DNA of 64,000 nucleotides, from NCBI RefSeq assembly GCF_001647715.1, contig NZ_CP015600.1, positions 1,736,001 to 1,800,000 of the forward strand. Reading direction: 5' to 3'. This document shows positions 52,753 through 61,992 of this stretch, piece after piece. The DNA comes from Pseudomonas antarctica. GTDB lineage: Bacteria > Pseudomonadota > Gammaproteobacteria > Pseudomonadales > Pseudomonadaceae. Each line of letters begins with the position of its first letter. The first letter of the stretch is position 1. Position numbers and translations under genes: made by a program. The notes below the pieces were generated by a model. The model did not search any database. It saw nothing but the letters and a program-made list of their open reading frames with translations, and was not told the origin of the DNA.

Positions 52753-53673
52753 ATGCGTCTGCACACATGGACCGTTGCACTCCTGCTCTGCGCCTTGACG
52801 GCTCAAGCCCACGCGTTCTCCACGCCCAAGCCCGGCCAGGTGATCGAGGTGTCCCTTGAACAACTGCACCCGACTCAGGCCGTGGTGGGGTTCGACCAGA
52901 TTGACTACAGCCTGGGGCTGTTCGCCGACAAGCCCGCCAAGGTGTTCGACGAATACTGTGAAACCAACGGGCAGGGCGCCGCCGACAACGTACCCAAAAA
53001 GGCCGACTTGCACCAACCGGCGAGCTTCACCTGCAAGGACCCTGTGGGCACTCACCCCGAGGACATGAAAACCGTGGTGGTCGGCCCCGCAGGCCAGCTG
53101 TACCTGACCGACGGTCACCACAGCTTCACCACCTTGTGGGAAGTGCCCGGCGGTGGCCCTCAGTTGAAAATGTGGGTCAAGGTGACCGACGATTTCAGCA
53201 ACAGCCCTGACCTGGCCACGTTCTGGCAACGCATGGAGGCTGCCCGCAAAGTCTGGCTCAAGGACAACCAGGGCCGCACCCTGCCACCTGAAAAGTTGCC
53301 GGCGCACTTGGGCTTCAAGAGCTTGCAGGACGACACTTTCCGCAGCCTGGTGTATTTCACGCGCAAGGCCGCCTACGGCAAGCCGGACGATGGCGCGATC
53401 GCACCGGAATTCCTGGAGTTTTACTGGGGCAACTGGCTGCGCACGCAAATTGATTTGAGCGCTTTCAACCTGAACAAGAAGGGCGGCTACAAGGACGCAA
53501 TTGAAGCCGTGGCCAAGCGCATGGTCAGCCTGGCACCGGGCTCACAGGTCGGTGACAGCGGTTTTACCGCCCATCAATTGGGCGGCATGACCACGCTTGA
53601 CCAACGTGAGCTGGAAAAGACCTTCGATAAAAAAGTGCCGTACTTGATTGATTACCGCAAAGCCCATAACTGA
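52753..53673 (+). CDS. Exported ParB/Srx-like domain protein
   Basis: 306 residues with a signal peptide (WTVALLLCALTAQAHA). The N-terminal part contains IEVSLEQLHPTQAVVGFDQI and LYLTDGHHSFTTLWEV; the DGHHS motif is that of the ParB/sulfiredoxin fold, which in these proteins may act as a phosphate or nucleotide pocket. The rest (about 140-306) is helical with no recognised domain. Since it is exported, it is not a chromosome-partition protein. Function unknown. It precedes a REP pair. Confidence 0.75.
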   Translation: MRLHTWTVALLLCALTAQAHAFSTPKPGQVIEVSLEQLHPTQAVVGFDQIDYSLGLFADKPAKVFDEYCETNGQGAADNVPKKADLHQPASFTCKDPVGTHPEDMKTVVVGPAGQLYLTDGHHSFTTLWEVPGGGPQLKMWVKVTDDFSNSPDLATFWQRMEAARKVWLKDNQGRTLPPEKLPAHLGFKSLQDDTFRSLVYFTRKAAYGKPDDGAIAPEFLEFYWGNWLRTQIDLSAFNLNKKGGYKDAIEAVAKRMVSLAPGSQVGDSGFTAHQLGGMTTLDQRELEKTFDKKVPYLIDYRKAHN

Positions 53674-53686
53674 CGGGGACCCAAAA

Positions 53687-53773
53687 TGTGGGAGCTGGCT
53701 TGCCTGCAATGCTGTCACCTCGGTGTATCCGGCGTACCGAGTTGAAGCCATCGCAGGCAAGCCAGCTCCCACA
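53687..53773. repeat. REP pair (REPIN), GAGCTGGC type
   Basis: TGTGGGAGCTGGCTTGCCTGC and inverse GCAGGCAAGCCAGCTCCCACA (each near 20 bases) between convergent genes; a different REP type from the GAGCGGGC elements. Confidence 0.9.
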
Positions 53774-53786
53774 GGGGAATCGCGGC

Positions 53787-54473
53787 TCAGCCCTTGAGCT
53801 TTTCGGCAATCCAGATGGTATGCCGGGTGCCCTTGTTGCCATGGGCAAACACCTGCACTTCCTCGGCCTTGAAACCGGCTTTGCGCAGTTTGTCGCTGAA
53901 CAGCTTGTCGGCGCTGGCGGACCATACGGCGAGCACGCCTTTGGGGCGCAGGGCCTTTGCGCACGCAGCCAGGCCACCGGCGGAGTAGAGCCAGCTGTTG
54001 GCTTTTTGCGTGAGGCCTTCGGGGCCGTTGTCGACGTCGAGCATGATTGCGTCAAAACCCTGAGGCTCGGCCTGCAGCACGTTGGCCACGTCTTCCATGC
54101 GAATCACCGTGCGCGGGTCGAGCAGCGGGCGGCCGGATTTTTCGCCCAGCGGCCCACGGTTCCATTCCACTACGCCGGGCACCAACTCGGCGACGACCAC
54201 TTCGGCGGTCTTGCCCAAGTGCTTGAGGGCCGAGGCCAGGGTAAAACCCATGCCTAACCCGCCGATCAACACCCGCGAACCCGGGCGCCCGGCGACTTTA
54301 CGGCAGGGGATTTCCGCCAGCGCGTCTTCGGAACCGTGCATGCGCGTGTTCATCAACTGGCCGCCATCGCCGCCCTGGATCTTGATGACAAAATCCTCGC
54401 CGTATTCGAACAGGCACAAGGCACCGCCGTTGTCGGGGATCGGAGTGGTGTCCAGCAGAACGAAACGTTTCAT
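53787..54473 (-). CDS. Spermidine synthase-like methyltransferase-fold protein
   Basis: 228-residue cytoplasmic protein. VLIGGLGMGFTLASALKHLG is the SAM or decarboxy-SAM binding motif of spermidine synthase relatives, VVVAELVPGVVEWNRGPLG follows as motif II, and FDAIMLDVDNGPEGLT as the DxD-type motif. The early LMNTRMHGSEDALAEI aligns with the substrate loop. Such shortened relatives are widespread in Pseudomonas, and polyamine synthesis is not demonstrated. It is convergent with the upstream exported gene, across the REP pair. Confidence 0.82.
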   Translation of the reverse strand: MKRFVLLDTTPIPDNGGALCLFEYGEDFVIKIQGGDGGQLMNTRMHGSEDALAEIPCRKVAGRPGSRVLIGGLGMGFTLASALKHLGKTAEVVVAELVPGVVEWNRGPLGEKSGRPLLDPRTVIRMEDVANVLQAEPQGFDAIMLDVDNGPEGLTQKANSWLYSAGGLAACAKALRPKGVLAVWSASADKLFSDKLRKAGFKAEEVQVFAHGNKGTRHTIWIAEKLKG

Positions 54474-54551
54474 GGAAATCTCATTGGGAAGGGCATTCTT
54501 GCGCGGTTGGGAGTAGCCTTACGATATTCCGGTCAGGCCATGGAGCCATCG

Positions 54552-54836
54552 ATGAAGTGCAGCATTCTAACGGTCATTGTGTTGAGCGCGCTCACCTTGG
54601 GCGCGGCGCAGGCGCAAGAGGTGCAAACCGTGCCGGTCGCACCCGCGCCAACCCCCGGTGCGCCGGGCACGCCAACGCCGACGCTGTATCCGCAAGTCAC
54701 CCCGCCTGTCGCGCCCAAAGCTACGGCGAACGGTTCACCTGCGTTGGTGCCGATCGTTTTACCGACACCGCCAAAAGATCAGACGGTGCCTGGCCTGCTG
54801 CAAAACGACAGCAAGCCAAAGACCCCTGGCGGTTAA
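54552..54836 (+). CDS. Small exported proline-rich protein
   Basis: 94 residues: signal peptide (LTVIVLSALTLGAAQAQ), then a low-complexity Pro/Thr/Ala/Val stretch (VPVAPAPTPGAPGTPTPTLY and on). GGAG lies 6 bases before the ATG. Probably an extended periplasmic or surface peptide; no function recognised. Its last four bases overlap the 3' end of the convergent cyclic nucleotide-binding gene. Confidence 0.7.
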   Translation: MKCSILTVIVLSALTLGAAQAQEVQTVPVAPAPTPGAPGTPTPTLYPQVTPPVAPKATANGSPALVPIVLPTPPKDQTVPGLLQNDSKPKTPGG

Positions 54837-55306
54837 AACTGTTGAGACAGTAATTGCCCGTCGGCCATGCGCAGGCGCTTGGACAAGGCAATGGCAATCG
54901 CGCGGATGATCTTGGCCGCCACCCTGGGGGCTTCGTTGAGCATTTTTTCCAGGGAATCCTTGCCCAGGTTCAGCAACACGCTGTCACTTGCCGCGATGCA
55001 ACTGGCAGAACGCCGTTCGCCATCCAGCACCGCCATCTCGCCAAACGCCCGGCCACTGCGCAGGGTGGCGATGGTGAGGCGCTGGCCTTCGTGGTTGGTT
55101 TTCTGCACGGCCACCTGCCCACTGTGGAGGATGCACATAAAGGTGCCGGCATCGCCTTCAAGGAAGATCACCTCGCCCTGGGCAATGCTGCTGATATTGA
55201 AGTAGCCCGCCGCCACGTGAAAATCTTCCGGCAACAAGGGGTCGAACAGGCCGCAGTCCATAAGCATGTCGCGGATTTCATTGTTGAGTAATGTGGGTTG
55301 GGGCAT
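54833..55306 (-). CDS. Cyclic nucleotide-binding domain protein
   Basis: 157-residue protein made of one Crp-type cNMP-binding domain (about 20-135). The phosphate-binding cassette reads GRAFGEMAVLDGERRSASC, with the Glu and Arg that contact the cyclic nucleotide. There is no helix-turn-helix, kinase or channel domain afterwards, only a short helix. It would act as a stand-alone sensor subunit. It is downstream of ptrB on the same strand, separated by a hairpin. Confidence 0.85.
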   Translation of the reverse strand: MPQPTLLNNEIRDMLMDCGLFDPLLPEDFHVAAGYFNISSIAQGEVIFLEGDAGTFMCILHSGQVAVQKTNHEGQRLTIATLRSGRAFGEMAVLDGERRSASCIAASDSVLLNLGKDSLEKMLNEAPRVAAKIIRAIAIALSKRLRMADGQLLSQQF

Positions 55307-55333
55307 GACTAATCTTGATCCATCAATCGAGTA

Positions 55334-55361
55334 GGCGGTCCTGTGTTCAGACAGGACCGCC
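55334..55361. terminator. Hairpin between ptrB and the cNMP-binding gene
   Basis: GGCGGTCCTGT (55334-55344), loop GTTCAG, ACAGGACCGCC (55351-55361): 11-bp perfect stem. No T-run, so termination may be partial. Confidence 0.55.
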
Positions 55362-55372
55362 GCGCTAAGTTC

Positions 55373-57427
55373 CTAAATCAACCCCAGCGCCTTGAACACA
55401 AATGCATATTCGAGCGCTACGTCACGTAATCCCTGGTAACGGCCGCTCATGCCGCCGTGGCCGGCGCCCAATTCGGTCTTGAGCAGCAGCAGGTTGTCGT
55501 CCGTCTTGGTGTCACGCAACCTGGCCACCCACTTGGCCGCTTCCCAGTACTGCACGCGGCTGTCGTTGTACCCGGCGATCACGAGCAGGGCCGGATAGGC
55601 CTGGGCGCAGACGTTTTCGTAAGGCGCGTAGGCCTTGATACGTTCATACACCTCAGGTTCTTCAGGGTTGCCCCACTCGTCGTACTCGGTGATGGTCAGC
55701 GGCAGTTCCGGGTCGAGCATGGTGTTGAGCACATCGACGAACGGCACTTCCGCAATGGCCGCCTGGAACAGCGCCGGGCGCTGATTGAGCACCGCGCCGA
55801 TCAACAGGCCGCCCGCACTGCCGCCGCTGATAGCCAGTTGCTTGGAGGTGGTCAGCCCCTCGGCGATCAAGTGCTCGGCGCAGGCGATAAAGTCGCTGAA
55901 GGTGTTTTGTTTGTGTTCCTGCTTGCCGTTGCGGTACCAGGCTTCACCCAGCTCACCGCCGCCGCGTACATGCGCGATGGCAAACGCCACGCCCCGGTCC
56001 AGCAGGCTCAGGCGTGCATGCGAGAACCACGGGTCGAGGCTTTGCCCGTAGGCGCCGTAGCCGTACAGGTACAGCGGCGTCGGCTGGCCCAGTTGGTCGC
56101 GCTTGACCACCAGGCTGATCGGCACCTGGGTGCCATCGGCCGACGTGGCCCACAGACGCTGGCTGACGTAGTCGTCGGCGTTGAACACGCCAAGCACCGG
56201 GGTTTCCTTGAGTACGACTTGCGCGCCTGTCGCCAATTCAAGCTGACGCACCTGGGCCGGGCGGTTCAGGGCTTCATAACGCAGGCGGATCTTGTCGCTC
56301 GGGAATTCCAGGCTGTTCTGTACATAAAGGCTGTAGGCGGCGTCAGGCAATTCCACCCGATAGGTAGGCAGGCCCTGTGGGTGCACTTCGATCACCGGCA
56401 GGCCGCCGATGCGCAGGCTCAAGGTCATGGCGCTGGCGTTGAGGGTCACGCCATCGAGCATCACGTCATCGCTGTGGGGGATCAGGTTTTGCCATTGGTC
56501 TTCGGTCGGCACACCGCCGGTGTCGGCGGCGACGAACAGCGCGTAGTTGATGCCGTCGCGGTTGCTGCGGATAAACCAGGTCCATTCGCCGTCGCGCATG
56601 CCGTGGTCGACATCGTATTCATGGTCCTCGACCCGTGGTGCCAGGCAGGTGAAGTCCAGGTGCGGCTGGTCGGCGTCGAGGGCCCAGATTTCGCTGGTGG
56701 TCTTGCTGCCCAGGGCCAGCAGCAACTGGCGCTCGGAGCTGGAGCGGTAGCAATGCAGGAAGAAGCGTCCGTCAGGCTCGTGGAACACTTCCTGCGCCGC
56801 CGTTCCGTCCAGGCGGTAGCGATACAGTTTGTGCGGGCGGTGGGTGTCGTCCAGCTCGCCGAAGAACAGGGTCAGGCTGTCATTAGCCCACGTCATGCTG
56901 CCGTCGCAGTCTTCAAACTCCAGTTCGCTGACTTTGCCGGTGGCCAGTTCCTTCACGTACAGGGTGTAAATCTCTTCACCGCTGGTGTCGAGGCTGTAGG
57001 CCAGGCGCTGGTGGTCGGGGCTGATGCTGAACGCGCCGAGGGAGAAAAAGCCGCCATTGGCCAGCACGTTGGGGTCGAGCAGCAGTTCTTCGCTGTTTTC
57101 GTCCACCGCATTGCTGTCATCCGCCGGGCGGCGGCAACGGTAGTGGCGGGCATATTCGTCACCCGCAGTGGTGCGCGTGTAATACAGGTACGGCCCCCAC
57201 GGCGAGGGCAGGGACAAGTCGGTTTCGAGAATGCGCCCCTTGATCTCTTCGAACAGGCTTTCGCGCAGGTCTGCCTGGTCGGCGAGCTGCGCTTCCTGCC
57301 AGGCGTTTTCGGCTTTGAGGTAATCGAGGACTTCAGCCGTGTCACGCGCTTGCAGCCAGGCGTACGGGTCCTGGCCTTCGGCCTTGCGAGCAATCGGGGC
57401 GGCAGTGATGTGGGGCGATGAAGGCAT
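55373..57427 (-). CDS. ptrB: Oligopeptidase B, S9 family
   Basis: 684-residue serine peptidase of the prolyl oligopeptidase clan; cuts short peptides after Arg or Lys. The N-terminal seven-bladed propeller covers about 75-400. The C-terminal hydrolase has PLYLYGYGAYGQSLDPWF, AHVRGGGELGEAWYRNGK, the nucleophile Ser in AISGGSAGGLL (about 530), Asp in GYNDSRVQYWEAAKW (about 615) and His in GAGHGGMSGR (about 650). The length and motifs are normal. No signal peptide, so cytoplasmic or periplasmic by an unclear route. Confidence 0.93.
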   Translation of the reverse strand: MPSSPHITAAPIARKAEGQDPYAWLQARDTAEVLDYLKAENAWQEAQLADQADLRESLFEEIKGRILETDLSLPSPWGPYLYYTRTTAGDEYARHYRCRRPADDSNAVDENSEELLLDPNVLANGGFFSLGAFSISPDHQRLAYSLDTSGEEIYTLYVKELATGKVSELEFEDCDGSMTWANDSLTLFFGELDDTHRPHKLYRYRLDGTAAQEVFHEPDGRFFLHCYRSSSERQLLLALGSKTTSEIWALDADQPHLDFTCLAPRVEDHEYDVDHGMRDGEWTWFIRSNRDGINYALFVAADTGGVPTEDQWQNLIPHSDDVMLDGVTLNASAMTLSLRIGGLPVIEVHPQGLPTYRVELPDAAYSLYVQNSLEFPSDKIRLRYEALNRPAQVRQLELATGAQVVLKETPVLGVFNADDYVSQRLWATSADGTQVPISLVVKRDQLGQPTPLYLYGYGAYGQSLDPWFSHARLSLLDRGVAFAIAHVRGGGELGEAWYRNGKQEHKQNTFSDFIACAEHLIAEGLTTSKQLAISGGSAGGLLIGAVLNQRPALFQAAIAEVPFVDVLNTMLDPELPLTITEYDEWGNPEEPEVYERIKAYAPYENVCAQAYPALLVIAGYNDSRVQYWEAAKWVARLRDTKTDDNLLLLKTELGAGHGGMSGRYQGLRDVALEYAFVFKALGLI

Positions 57428-57517
57428 GGACTACTCTCTGTCTGGCGGATGGTGGCAGGCATTGCAGCCGAGACACGCAAAAGCCGTTATCATAGCCGCC
57501 TGTTTGCCTACCTTGCC

Positions 57518-57985
57518 ATGGACACCATGACCGAGAACGACTATCTGACCGCTTGGGGCCTTTACGCCTTCGCCGCTTTGGGCTGCCTGTTGGTATGGTG
57601 GCGCATGACCCGCTGGATCTGGCGCTGGCTGCGCGAGCCGCTGCAATTGCTGATGGCGGTGCTGCTGTTCAGCCCGACCATCGTCGACCCGGTCAAGACC
57701 CAGTTCGCACCGGCGGTGGCGATTAGCGCCCTGGACCTGGTGCTGCATGTCGGTAATAACGCCTGGCGCGCCATCTCCGACCTGTTCATGTACACGATGA
57801 TCGCGTTGGGCGTGTATATCGTCTTTGTGTTGATCCGCTGGCCCATCGAGCGCGCCGCCAACGCCCGCCGTGAGCGCAAGGCCGCTGCCGATGCGGCGCT
57901 GGCCGCCGAGCCCGTGGACGAAGACGACGAGCCCTACCGCCGCCCGGCGCCGGTCGGCGGTATGCGGGTCGAACCGCGCCTTTAA
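57518..57985 (+). CDS. Hypothetical three-helix membrane protein
   Basis: 155 residues with hydrophobic segments at about 15-33 (LYAFAALGCLLVWW), 45-62 (LQLLMAVLLFSP) and 90-110 (MYTMIALGVYIVFVLIRW), followed by a basic then acidic cytoplasmic tail of about 45 residues. No family recognised. Start is uncertain: ATGs at 57518 and 57527 are both possible. It is followed after 30 bases by the YafJ gene in a likely three-gene operon. Confidence 0.75.
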   Translation: MDTMTENDYLTAWGLYAFAALGCLLVWWRMTRWIWRWLREPLQLLMAVLLFSPTIVDPVKTQFAPAVAISALDLVLHVGNNAWRAISDLFMYTMIALGVYIVFVLIRWPIERAANARRERKAAADAALAAEPVDEDDEPYRRPAPVGGMRVEPRL

Positions 57986-58015
57986 CGTTGTACGCCCTGC
58001 AGCGAGAGCCCTGGC

Positions 58016-58792
58016 ATGTGTGAATTATTGGGCATGAGTGCCAACGTCCCCACCGATATCGTGTTCAGCTTTACCGGGCTGATGCAGCGGGGCGGGCGTA
58101 CCGGCCCCCACCGCGACGGTTGGGGCATCGCCTTTTACGAAGGCCGTGGCCTGCGTCTGTTCCAGGACCCGGCCGCCAGCAGCGAGTCGGAAGTGGCGCT
58201 GCTGGTGCAGCGTTACCCGATCAAAAGTGAAGTGGTAATTGGCCATATCCGCCAGGCCAATGTGGGCAAGGTGAGCCTGGCCAATACCCACCCGTTCGTG
58301 CGCGAGCTGTGGGGCCGCAATTGGTGCTTCGCCCATAACGGCCAACTGGCGGACTTCAACCCCCGCGCCACGTTCTACCGCCCGGTAGGCGACACCGACA
58401 GCGAAGCGGCCTTCTGTGACCTGCTCAACCGTGTGCGCGAAGCCTTCCCGGAACCGGTGGACATCGAACAAGTGCTGCCGGATTTGATCGCCGCCTGCGC
58501 CGAATACCGCAGCAAAGGCGTGTTCAACTGCCTGCTCAGCGACGGTGACTGGCTGTTTTGCTACTGCTCCACCAAATTGGCGCAGATTACCCGGCGCGCA
58601 CCCTTTGGCCCGGCGCGTTTGAAAGATGTCGACGTGATCGTCGATTTTCAGGCCGAAACTACACCAAATGATGTGGTGACGGTGATCGCTACCGAGCCGT
58701 TGACCGACAATGAAAACTGGACCCGCTACGAACCGGGCCAATGGAGCCTGTGGCGACGCGGTGAATGCGTCAGCCAGGGCATCACCGAGTAA
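58016..58792 (+). CDS. Class II glutamine amidotransferase, YafJ-like
   Basis: 258-residue cytoplasmic protein with an N-terminal nucleophile fold. Cys2 ([12 protein letters not shown]) is the catalytic residue, freed by Met removal. [47 protein letters not shown] and DTDSEAAF match the YafJ/GATase type 4 family. The physiological acceptor of the ammonia is unknown. GAGAG lies before the ATG. The DUF2937 gene follows 11 bases later. Confidence 0.9.
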   Translation: MCELLGMSANVPTDIVFSFTGLMQRGGRTGPHRDGWGIAFYEGRGLRLFQDPAASSESEVALLVQRYPIKSEVVIGHIRQANVGKVSLANTHPFVRELWGRNWCFAHNGQLADFNPRATFYRPVGDTDSEAAFCDLLNRVREAFPEPVDIEQVLPDLIAACAEYRSKGVFNCLLSDGDWLFCYCSTKLAQITRRAPFGPARLKDVDVIVDFQAETTPNDVVTVIATEPLTDNENWTRYEPGQWSLWRRGECVSQGITE

Positions 58793-58803
58793 GGATATCG
58801 ACC

Positions 58804-59346
58804 ATGTTGCTGAGTTATCTGCGGTTGGTGCTGTTTGCGATTGGCTTGTTGGTCGGCGTGCAGGTGCCGGGGTTTATCAACGACTATGCCAAACGCGTCG
58901 AGGCCCACCTGATCGAGGCCCAGACCGGCCTCAGCGGGTTTGAAAGCACCGCACGGCAGTTCTTCAATGGTGACTTGAAGGCGCTGGTGGCGCATTACCG
59001 CGCCAGTGATGACCCGGTGTTCCAGAGCGATGCCAACAGCCTGGGCACCTTGCTCGATCGCCAGGTGGCGTTGGACAAGCAATTCCAGGCCATGCAAGGG
59101 CCGTGGTACATCCGCGCCCTGCAAGTGGCGGTGGCCGCCGACCCGGCCATTCGCCTGGAAACCTGGAACGGCTACAGCTACCAGATCCTGCTGACGCCGG
59201 AAGCCATGGGCTGGGGCCTGGGCGGGGCGATGTTGTTGTCGTTCGGCATCGAGTGCCTGTTCCGCTTGATCGACTGGGTGGTGTTGGGCGGCAAGCGCCT
59301 GCGCCAGAGCCGGCCGATTGAAGAGCGTGACCTCAAAGGCCTCTAA
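58804..59346 (+). CDS. DUF2937 family membrane protein
   Basis: 180 residues with a membrane helix at each end: about 5-22 (YLRLVLFAIGLLVGVQVPGF) and about 135-155 (EAMGWGLGGAMLLSFGIECL). A helical periplasmic middle part (YAKRVEAHLIEAQTGLSGFE) lies between. It fits DUF2937, a family of unknown function common in pseudomonads. The short gap to the YafJ gene indicates co-expression. I used the ATG at 58804, not the longer open frame that overlaps YafJ. Confidence 0.85.
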   Translation: MLLSYLRLVLFAIGLLVGVQVPGFINDYAKRVEAHLIEAQTGLSGFESTARQFFNGDLKALVAHYRASDDPVFQSDANSLGTLLDRQVALDKQFQAMQGPWYIRALQVAVAADPAIRLETWNGYSYQILLTPEAMGWGLGGAMLLSFGIECLFRLIDWVVLGGKRLRQSRPIEERDLKGL

Positions 59347-59361
59347 AGACCGGCTCGGTCA

Positions 59362-59452
59362 ATGTGGGAGCTGGCTTGCCTGCAATAGCGGTGGGTCAGC
59401 TTGCACATCTGCCACTGATACACCGCTATCGCAGGCAAGCCAGCTCCCACAG
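59362..59452. repeat. REP pair (REPIN), GAGCTGGC type
   Basis: TGTGGGAGCTGGCTTGCCTGC and its inverse, separated by about 50 bases, between convergent genes. Confidence 0.92.
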
Positions 59453-59454
59453 TT

Positions 59455-60375
59455 TTAATCCGGTTTCGTCAGCACCATGTGCTGTTCACCCACCTCCTCG
59501 GCATACCGCGCCACGACCTTCTGGCACAGCCCGACAATCTCCTCCACCAGCTCCACCCCGACACGCCACGACACCACGACCTGCAAGTTCGGCAGCTTCT
59601 GCGCCATCGGCAACATCACCAATTCCCCGCGTGCCAATTCCTCGCTGACCAGCACCGGCGGCAATGCGCCAATCCCGAAACCATCGCGCAGCAAGCGGGT
59701 GATGGCCGATACCGAATTCACACAGTTCATGCGTGGGGCGGCGACGCCGTTGGCCTGCATCAGGCTCAGTACGTCCTGGTGCGGGTGGGAGTTTTTCGAG
59801 TAGGTGATGATGCGCTCCTGGGCCAGTTCGGCGAGGGAGGCGTAGTCGCGGTTGTAGAGGGAGTGGCTGGCGACGATCCAGGCCATGGGATGGCTGGCCA
59901 GTTCCAGGCTGCGCACCGTTTCGAGGCGCAGCAAGTCGGTTTGCAGGATCAGGTCTAGGAAGCCTTTTTGCAGCTGATCGCTGAGGTTAAGCGCGGTATC
60001 GGCGACTAATTCGATTTCCACCAGGGGAAAGTGGTCCATCAATTCAGCGACCAGCGGGCTCAGCCAGGTGTGGATGACCGTGTCCATCGCGCCGATCCGA
60101 ATCCGCCCGACCTTGCTGCTGGTGGTTTCCAGGGACTGCTTCAGGCCCTGCATGGTCACCATCATCTGCTCGGCGTAATCGAGCACCTTCAAGCCGTCCG
60201 GGGTCAGGCTCACGCCGCGCGAATCGCGCAGAAACAGCTTCACGCCCAGTTCGCTTTCGAGCACGGCGATACGGCTGGAAATCGAGGCCTGGGTGGTGAA
60301 CAGCTTCTCGGCCGTCAGGCGAAAGCTCTTGAGCTTGGCCACCCAGACGAAGGTTTCGAGGAACTTCAAATTCAT
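59455..60375 (-). CDS. LysR-family regulator of the pxp operon
   Basis: 306 residues. MNLKFLETFVWVAKLKSFRL, then TAEKLFTTQASISSRIAVLESELG, is the winged helix-turn-helix; effector domain about 90-295, with GRIRIGAMDTVIHTWLSPLV. I used the ATG at 60375; the frame is open much further upstream but overlaps pxpA. It is divergent from pxpABC with 175 bases between starts, so it is the obvious regulator of 5-oxoproline use. The effector could be 5-oxoproline, by inference. Confidence 0.88.
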   Translation of the reverse strand: MNLKFLETFVWVAKLKSFRLTAEKLFTTQASISSRIAVLESELGVKLFLRDSRGVSLTPDGLKVLDYAEQMMVTMQGLKQSLETTSSKVGRIRIGAMDTVIHTWLSPLVAELMDHFPLVEIELVADTALNLSDQLQKGFLDLILQTDLLRLETVRSLELASHPMAWIVASHSLYNRDYASLAELAQERIITYSKNSHPHQDVLSLMQANGVAAPRMNCVNSVSAITRLLRDGFGIGALPPVLVSEELARGELVMLPMAQKLPNLQVVVSWRVGVELVEEIVGLCQKVVARYAEEVGEQHMVLTKPD

Positions 60376-60550
60376 GGGATCAACTTTTCTTATGCATGGA
60401 TCGGTTTTTATTAGTTGGACGCCGCACCGGGCAAACGCCAAAAATCGAGCTATTCCACGATAAGCGTCGTTGGGGTGTGAGGACAAGTTGCGCGTTTTGC
60501 GTAAAAAATCCCACACTACAAAAACTATAAAGCCTACAGGAGCACCCACC

Positions 60551-61291
60551 GTGAGCCGTCTGCTACTGAATTGCGACATCGGCGAAAGCTTTGGCAACTG
60601 GACCATGGGTCTGGACGCCGAGGTCATGCCGTTCATTGATTGTGCCAACGTGGCCTGCGGCTTCCATGCCGGTGACCCGAGCATCATGCGCAAGACCGTC
60701 AGCCTGGCCCTCAAGCACGGCGTGCAAGTAGGGGCGCACCCGGCGTACCAGGACCTGCAAGGGTTCGGTCGGCGCTCAATGGCTTATACCGCCGATGAAA
60801 TCCAGGACCTGTTGCACTACCAGATTGGTGCCCTCGACGGCATCTGCCGGGCGCAAGGCGGGCGGGTCAGCTACGTCAAACCCCATGGTGCGATGTACAA
60901 CGACATGATGGCCAACCCGGCGCAATTGCGTGCGGTGATCCAGGCCGTGGCTGCCTATGGCGACTTGCCGCTGATGCTGCTGGCCACCCGCGACAACAGC
61001 GCCGCCCAGGCGTTGGGCGACGAATACGGCGTGATCCTGTGGTTCGAAGCCTTCGCCGACCGTGCCTACGACCACAAGGGGCACCTGGTTTCCCGCCAGT
61101 TGCCGGGCGCCGTGCACCACGACTCCGACATCATCGTGCAGCAAGCCCTGACTATTTCCCGTGGCGAAGCCTTGACCGCCAGCGACGGCAGCGCCCTGGT
61201 GTTGCAGGCCAATACCCTGTGCGTGCACGGCGATAACGCCAGCTCGGTCGCCGCGGTGCAGCGCATTCGCGAGGCGTTGAAGCCAGCATGA
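60551..61291 (+). CDS. pxpA: 5-oxoprolinase subunit PxpA (LamB/YcsF)
   Basis: Subunit of the ATP-dependent 5-oxoprolinase that opens pyroglutamate to glutamate. The 246-residue protein begins [20 protein letters not shown] and contains [29 protein letters not shown] and [10 protein letters not shown], the LamB/YcsF hallmarks. The start is GTG at 60551, 8 bases after AGGAG. Its last four bases overlap pxpB. Confidence 0.95.
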   Translation: MSRLLLNCDIGESFGNWTMGLDAEVMPFIDCANVACGFHAGDPSIMRKTVSLALKHGVQVGAHPAYQDLQGFGRRSMAYTADEIQDLLHYQIGALDGICRAQGGRVSYVKPHGAMYNDMMANPAQLRAVIQAVAAYGDLPLMLLATRDNSAAQALGDEYGVILWFEAFADRAYDHKGHLVSRQLPGAVHHDSDIIVQQALTISRGEALTASDGSALVLQANTLCVHGDNASSVAAVQRIREALKPA

Positions 61292-61992
61292 AGCCACGCA
61301 TTGAAGTGGTGGCGATTGATTGCCTGATGGTGCGTCTGTTCGATGTGATTGCCGAAGCCAATATGCCGTGGATGCTCGCCGCCACCCAGCGTCTGCGCGA
61401 GGGGTTCGGCGCGGCGCTGGTGGATCTGGTGCCGTCCTACACCACGCTGATGGTGCATTACGACCTCACTGCGTTGAGCCCGGCCCAGGCACGGGAACTG
61501 ATTGGCCAGGCGCTGACCGACCTGCAACCCCAGGCCCAGGGCAGCGGCCAGTGCCACGTGCTGCCGGTGTGGTACGACCTGAGTGTCGGCCCTGAACTGA
61601 ACCTGCTCAGCCAGCGCAGCGGCCTGGCGGTAGACGATGTAATCCGTCGCCACAGTGCCCACGAATACCAAGTGTTTGCCCTCGGTTTTGCTCCCGGTTT
61701 CGCCTTTATGGGGTTGGTGGACGAGATCCTTGCCACGCCACGGCTGAACACCCCACGTAAACGCGTGGCTGCCGGCAGCGTCGGCATTGCCGAACGGCAA
61801 ACTGCCGCCTACCCGATGGTATCCCCCGGTGGCTGGAACCTGATCGGCCGCACCCCGGCCAAGCTGTTCGACCGCGACCGCGACGGCTACAGCCTGATGC
61901 AGCCCGGCGATACGGTGCGCTTCGAAGCCGTCGGCCACGCCGAATTCATCAACCTGGGTGGCGATGACACGCCGTTGGAGGCGCAGGCATGA
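61288..61992 (+). CDS. pxpB: 5-oxoprolinase subunit PxpB (KipI)
   Basis: 234-residue subunit of 5-oxoprolinase, homologous to the B. subtilis kinase inhibitor KipI and to the N-half of allophanate hydrolase. It carries [59 protein letters not shown] and [10 protein letters not shown], all typical. ATG overlaps pxpA by 4 bases, and the stop overlaps pxpC by 4 bases, so the three are translated in fixed ratio. Confidence 0.95.
   Translation: MKPRIEVVAIDCLMVRLFDVIAEANMPWMLAATQRLREGFGAALVDLVPSYTTLMVHYDLTALSPAQARELIGQALTDLQPQAQGSGQCHVLPVWYDLSVGPELNLLSQRSGLAVDDVIRRHSAHEYQVFALGFAPGFAFMGLVDEILATPRLNTPRKRVAAGSVGIAERQTAAYPMVSPGGWNLIGRTPAKLFDRDRDGYSLMQPGDTVRFEAVGHAEFINLGGDDTPLEAQA

Noticed and set aside
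55457..57421. 654-codon plus-strand frame opposite ptrB
   Set aside because: Shadow of ptrB; no recognisable domain, and ptrB has a complete catalytic triad.
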